A stretch of DNA of 64,000 nt from Alicyclobacillus tolerans (GTDB taxonomy: Bacteria; Bacillota; Bacilli; Alicyclobacillales; Alicyclobacillaceae). The position numbers and the translations under genes were made by a program. Under the pieces are notes generated by a model that ran no database searches, was not told the origin of the DNA, and saw nothing but the letters and a program-made list of their open reading frames with translations. Shown here in pieces: positions 60,406 to 64,000 of this stretch. Each line of letters starts with the position of its first letter. Position 1 is the stretch's first letter. The DNA lies in assembly GCF_900142255.1 (NCBI RefSeq), contig NZ_FRAF01000003.1, positions 62,001 to 126,000 on the forward strand, read 5' to 3'.

Positions 60406-60945
60406 TCAATTCTGGCGAGGCGGTCGATACCCTTTTTTGCGTAATTCCTCTACTTTTTTGGCCAATTCTTCATAAATAGAAGTTTGCACGGCAAAATCCA
60501 TTCTCACTAAGCCGCTTGTCCCCGGAGCGACAAATTCCATCATGTCAGGCAATACAGTACACTCTTGAAAACCAAAATCAACTTTACTGCGTTCAGCGTA
60601 TTTTTGATAGACGCCTTTTCCCACAAAACAAGCAATGATAGGTTTGTAAAGAGAAAGTTTATCTTTGAGTATAAGCCTGCCTGCTCGCCATTCCTCAGGT
60701 CGGATTTCATCTGCTCGTTTCGTAGTGCGAGCTACAATATTGGTAAATCCATATCCATACCAAGCCAGCATATGGGGGTTGTCAGAGGGAGGGTGTAAGA
60801 TGGGGGTCAAACCCGATGAATGCAAGAGACGATAAAAACGATTGCTGCGATGAGCGTATGGAAAACCTGTAGCTGATGATGTTGGCGAAGGATTAAATCC
60901 AATAAATACGACGACTAATCCTCGATGTAAAAGATCGTTGATCAT
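60406..60945 (-). CDS. Mismatch-specific uracil/thymine DNA glycosylase (Mug-like)
   Basis: The 179-residue protein belongs to the uracil-DNA glycosylase superfamily, Mug/TDG branch. VVVFIGFNPSPTSSATGFPY (residues 11-30) is motif A, with the catalytic-site Asn, and VAPGTSGLVRMDFAVQT near residue 137 is motif B, which enters the DNA. ANIVARTTKRADEI-like FTNIVARTTKRADEI is also conserved. It removes uracil or thymine from mismatches with guanine, such as those caused by deamination at high temperature. The gene stands alone between two plus-strand units. Confidence 0.88.
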   Translation of the reverse strand: MINDLLHRGLVVVFIGFNPSPTSSATGFPYAHRSNRFYRLLHSSGLTPILHPPSDNPHMLAWYGYGFTNIVARTTKRADEIRPEEWRAGRLILKDKLSLYKPIIACFVGKGVYQKYAERSKVDFGFQECTVLPDMMEFVAPGTSGLVRMDFAVQTSIYEELAKKVEELRKKGYRPPRQN

Positions 60946-61072
60946 AAAATGGTGTCACGCTCCTACCGTTATTCTCCCCATGTCGAATGTAAACGTCAAC
61001 TTTTTCAAATCAATGCTGAAAGTTTAACCATGCCTGCTTATTTGAAATGAGCAAGAAAATAAGGATTTACTA

Positions 61073-61100
61073 TTGACAGACAAATAATTTGTAATATTCT
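61073..61100 (+). promoter_or_regulatory. Promoter of the secreted amylase gene
   Basis: A perfect TTGACA (61073-61078), 16-base spacer and TATTCT (61095-61100). Transcription would start near 61107, about 40 bases before the GTG start. Confidence 0.65.
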
Positions 61101-61146
61101 TAAAATTATCATCAAATATTTCTGATTAGAAAGTGAGGGAAGTTCG

Positions 61147-63579
61147 GTGAATGCAAATTTTCGCACCTTAATGCAAACGTTTGCATTTGTGGGAGCATCA
61201 ACTTTTGCTTGTGTATCAACAGCTTGGGTCAATCCGGCAGATATTGTGCAGGCATCCACTAGTGTAGACAGTAATGCTTTGTTTTCCGATCAAGGGCCAC
61301 TTTATTTTACACCACAGGAACCTACTTCGAATCAACCGATTACAGTAACGCTTCGAGCTTCAGCAGGAAATTTAAGCAGTGCTAATGTCGTTGTATACAA
61401 CACTGCATCGGGATCGACCACGTACTATCCGATGTCTCTGGAAGGAAACGACGTCAATGGGGTCTATGAATTTTGGTCGGCTACCCTGCCTGCTACGTCT
61501 AACACGGAGTACTATTATTTTCAAGCGAATGATGGTTCCTCAACCGTTTATTACAATGCTTCCGGTGCTACTTCTACAGCCTATCCAACACCAACTTTTT
61601 CCGGAAATCAATGGAACACATATGATGACTTTGTTATCAGTCCGAATTTTAGCACGCCAAGTTGGGCCCAAAATGGTGTGATGTATCAAATTTTTGTCGA
61701 TCGTTTTTTTGATGGAGATGTCAGTAATGACGTTACGAATGGCGAGTATTCTTGGTATGGGCATCCGACTGTACAGCTTAGTTGGGGGCAAGACCCTGAA
61801 TTGGGCGATCCCGGTGGGGCAGATCAGGTAGCCTTTGCTGGTGGAGATTTAGAGGGTGTTGCCGATAAATTGAATTATATTGAGCATACGTTGGGAGCCA
61901 ATATTCTCTATCTTTCACCAGTATTTACGGCAAATACTAACCATAAATATGATGTGCAAAATTATTTTCAAGTTGATCCGCATTTCGGAGGTAACAGTGC
62001 TCTGGAAACCTTAATTTCGGATGCCCATAATACTTTGGACAATGCTGGACAACAGGGACGAGTCATCTTGGATGGCGTATTTAATCATACTGGGGCTTCG
62101 AACTCTTGGTTTACGAGTGCACAGTCCAGTCAATCCAGCCCTTATTATAATTGGTATACCTTTACCAATTGGCCATCTCAATATGCTACTTTTGCAGGGG
62201 TATCCAATCTTCCCAAACTCAATTATGGTTCTTCTTCCTTACAGAATGAAATTCTCTCTGTCGCCGATACCTATCTCGAACCCCCATTCGATGCGGATGG
62301 ATGGCGGCTTGATGCACCTGGACATATCGGTGCTAATGGATATGACCCAGAAGCAAATGGAAATTATAACGATCCAACGAATCATGCTTTTTGGGAAAGC
62401 TTTCGTCAAAGTGTCAAGTCGGTCAATCCTAATGCCTTTATTTTTGGGGAGTGGTTTGAAGGGTCACAACCTGAGGAATGGTTGAACAATGGTAATCAAT
62501 GGGATGGTTCAGTCAATTATAATGGATTTTTACAACCGGCCTCAGAGTGGATTACTGGATATGATGATGGCTTTAACGCAAACTCCATCTCTCCAACCAC
62601 ACTGGAAAGTTGGCTAGTTGGAACACTCAATAGTGTTCCAAGAGCTGCTCAATTGGCTCAAGTCAACGAATTAAGTACACAAGATGTGCCGAGATTTGCG
62701 GAACGTGCTGCAGAAACTATCAATTACAAAACCTATACCACGCCTAGTGGAGGAACAGTCACCTATCCGTATGGTGGAACACCGAATCTATGGAAAGATT
62801 ATCTTGGCGCCTTTTTACAATTTACGTATGTCGGTATCCCTACCATTTATTATGGCGATGAATATGGCATGATGGGTGGCGGAAATAATGATGCAGGGAA
62901 ACGTTGGACATTTGATTGGAGCCAAGTGGCCAATGGTGGCAATAGTGTCTTTCAACTCTACCAACAATTGATTGCGATGCGTCATCAATATCCCGCGTTG
63001 ACAGACGGATCGTTTATGCCTTTGGTAGCAGATGACAACAGCAATATTTTTGCTTTTGCGCGCATGGATGGACAGCAAAGAATCATTGTTGTTTTGAATA
63101 ATTCCAATGGTACGGAAACGGAAACCATTCCTGTCTATGAGGCCGGATCGCCCTATAATAGTAGTTTTACTAATATTACGCCGCTTGTTGGTGGGGCTTC
63201 GGAAGCTTCTTCAGTCAGTGTGGATGGTCAGGGTAACATTAGTGTCACCGTGCCTGGGCATTATGCGGAAATTTTGGTGCAACAAGGTGGACCATTGACA
63301 GCGGTAAGCACAAACCCTGCGCCTTTGGTGGCAGGTCAGCAGGCGACGATTACGTACAATGGTCCGTTGGCCAGCACAGCTTCTTCATTAACAATGCATT
63401 GGGGATACAACAATTGGAATGGTATTACGAATACAGTCATGACTCGCCAGTCGAATGGAGAATGGACAGCTGTCATCACTGTGCCTAATGGCAGTGTTTT
63501 GAATGCGGCATTTGAAGATAGTAATGGAGATTGGGATAATGATAACTCTCAGAATTACAATTTTCCTATCTCATCTTAA
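61147..63579 (+). CDS. Secreted GH13 alpha-amylase / neopullulanase-like enzyme with CBM25-like module
   Basis: The 810-residue protein has a signal peptide (to about residue 37, DIVQA), an N-terminal beta domain, a GH13 barrel and a C-terminal starch-binding module of the CBM25 type (TMHWGYNNWNGITNTVM, then GEWTAVITVP and DWDNDNSQNYNF). Catalytic residues are Asp389 (DADGWRLDAPG), Glu435 (FIFGEWFEGS) and Asp513. The last lies in LSTQDVPRF, where the usual His before the Asp is Gln512. It should cut starch or pullulan outside the cell to dextrins for the transporter at 18.7 kb. GTG 61147 has GAGGGA seven bases ahead. A LacI-type palindrome lies in codons 9-14. Confidence 0.9.
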   Translation: MNANFRTLMQTFAFVGASTFACVSTAWVNPADIVQASTSVDSNALFSDQGPLYFTPQEPTSNQPITVTLRASAGNLSSANVVVYNTASGSTTYYPMSLEGNDVNGVYEFWSATLPATSNTEYYYFQANDGSSTVYYNASGATSTAYPTPTFSGNQWNTYDDFVISPNFSTPSWAQNGVMYQIFVDRFFDGDVSNDVTNGEYSWYGHPTVQLSWGQDPELGDPGGADQVAFAGGDLEGVADKLNYIEHTLGANILYLSPVFTANTNHKYDVQNYFQVDPHFGGNSALETLISDAHNTLDNAGQQGRVILDGVFNHTGASNSWFTSAQSSQSSPYYNWYTFTNWPSQYATFAGVSNLPKLNYGSSSLQNEILSVADTYLEPPFDADGWRLDAPGHIGANGYDPEANGNYNDPTNHAFWESFRQSVKSVNPNAFIFGEWFEGSQPEEWLNNGNQWDGSVNYNGFLQPASEWITGYDDGFNANSISPTTLESWLVGTLNSVPRAAQLAQVNELSTQDVPRFAERAAETINYKTYTTPSGGTVTYPYGGTPNLWKDYLGAFLQFTYVGIPTIYYGDEYGMMGGGNNDAGKRWTFDWSQVANGGNSVFQLYQQLIAMRHQYPALTDGSFMPLVADDNSNIFAFARMDGQQRIIVVLNNSNGTETETIPVYEAGSPYNSSFTNITPLVGGASEASSVSVDGQGNISVTVPGHYAEILVQQGGPLTAVSTNPAPLVAGQQATITYNGPLASTASSLTMHWGYNNWNGITNTVMTRQSNGEWTAVITVPNGSVLNAAFEDSNGDWDNDNSQNYNFPISS
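61171..61186 (+). promoter_or_regulatory. LacI-type operator inside the start of the amylase gene
   Basis: ATGCAAACGTTTGCAT is a perfect 16-base palindrome whose core CAAACGTTTG is identical to the operator at 18592-18601. It lies about 65 bases after the predicted transcription start, within codons 9-14, where a repressor could act as a roadblock. Confidence 0.7.
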
Positions 63580-63597
63580 AATGAATAAAAAACATAA

Positions 63598-63634
63598 AAA
63601 ACAGCGAGGGAGAATCCTGCCTCGCTGTTTTTTC
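63598..63634. terminator. Two-way terminator between the amylase and glnA genes
   Basis: AAAACAGCGAGG pairs with CCTCGCTGTTTT (12 bases) and is flanked by A and T runs on both sides, so it can end the convergent transcripts. Confidence 0.9.
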
Positions 63635-63658
63635 TATAGCATGAGTAAAATGCACGAA

Positions 63659-64000
63659 TTATAGATCGAGATAGAGATGGAATTCATACGGGTGTGGTCG
63701 TTGTGCAAGAGGTTGTACTTCACTTGAGCGTTTCAGATCAATCCAGTTTTGGATGAAATCTTTAGTGAAGACACCTCCGCGCAACAGAAATTCGTGATCA
63801 GCCTGCAGAGCATCGAGCGCTTCTTCCAATGAACCAGGAACATTCTGAATCGAAGCTTTTTCTTCTGCACTCAATTCGTAGATGTTTTTATCAATTGGCC
63901 CAAAACCAAGTTGGGTGGGGTCGAGTTTTCGCTCAATGCCGTCTAAACCTGCCATGAGCATGGCGGCAAACGCTAAGTAAGGATTGGCAGTACCGTCCGG
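63659..64000 (-). CDS. glnA: Glutamine synthetase, C-terminal part (5' end outside window)
   Basis: The minus-strand frame is open to the right edge and begins there with [20 protein letters not shown], a typical GlnA stretch close to the active site. It ends with [20 protein letters not shown] and a C-terminus [11 protein letters not shown], as in GlnA of Bacillota (the residues bound by TnrA/GlnR). The last 113 residues are in the window. The enzyme makes glutamine from glutamate and ammonia. No defect is visible in this part. Confidence 0.93.
   Translation of the reverse strand, partial: PDGTANPYLAFAAMLMAGLDGIERKLDPTQLGFGPIDKNIYELSAEEKASIQNVPGSLEEALDALQADHEFLLRGGVFTKDFIQNWIDLKRSSEVQPLAQRPHPYEFHLYLDL

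Overview
The window looks like the chromosome of a spore-forming, hopanoid-type member of the Bacillota, closest in style to the Alicyclobacillaceae (Alicyclobacillus or Sulfoacidibacillus-like acidophiles). This placement is inference. It rests on AGGAGG-type ribosome binding sites with many TTG and GTG starts, a squalene-hopene/sporulenol cyclase, YjcZ-type small proteins, a Bacillus-type nitric oxide synthase, LiaFSR, a BirA-type biotin operator and a CsoR-type operator. No rRNA, tRNA, CRISPR array or intact insertion sequence was found.

Bases 1-5000 form a metal-handling region: MATE exporter tail, frameshifted ynfA, MntP, FTR1, CsoR with its operators, a thioredoxin-like ferredoxin and a NicO/RcnA-type transporter with a His-rich loop. 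Bases 5000-15600 are the most degraded part. They hold three copies of a modular non-coding repeat, a frameshifted haloacid dehalogenase, a GrpB protein with an internal deletion, a cyclase missing about 100 residues, and several poorly known genes beside a nitric oxide synthase and two tandem YjcZ-like peptides.

Bases 15800-27200 hold small membrane proteins, a LysE exporter and a complete maltodextrin operon: lipoprotein binding protein, two permeases, LacI-type regulator, neopullulanase and GH31 alpha-glucosidase. A secreted GH13 amylase with a CBM25-like module lies at 61.1 kb. It carries the same CAAACGTTTG operator core as the operon, so the two loci probably form one starch regulon: amylase outside the cell, ABC import, hydrolysis inside. 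The transporter ATPase must be encoded elsewhere.

Bases 27300-41800 are rich in MFS exporters (four), with RpiA, PanE, LiaFSR, an UppP-like phosphatase, DinB and an aminotransferase. Three of the four exporters are preceded by a short leader reading frame. The one at 36348 has a full promoter, leader peptide, long-range stem and strong terminator, which fits a ribosome-controlled attenuator. Bases 41800-53650 hold a glucosaminidase, PurN, an amino-acid permease and an assimilatory sulfate operon (cysH, sat, cysI, sumT, sirB) under a good promoter with an inverted-repeat operator. A quinone oxidoreductase, a pterin dehydratase and a CcdC-like protein follow. Bases 53600-56830 carry a biotin ECF transporter: divergent bioY and ecfA1 plus a fused ecfA-ecfT gene around a BirA operator. 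The end holds an FCD-type GntR regulator, a lone peptide-binding lipoprotein with a creatininase-family enzyme, a Mug-type DNA glycosylase, the amylase and the 3' end of glnA.

At least five single-base or short-deletion lesions occur. Some may be assembly errors. Start codons were moved from the longest reading frame where a ribosome binding site or a 4-base overlap gave better support.
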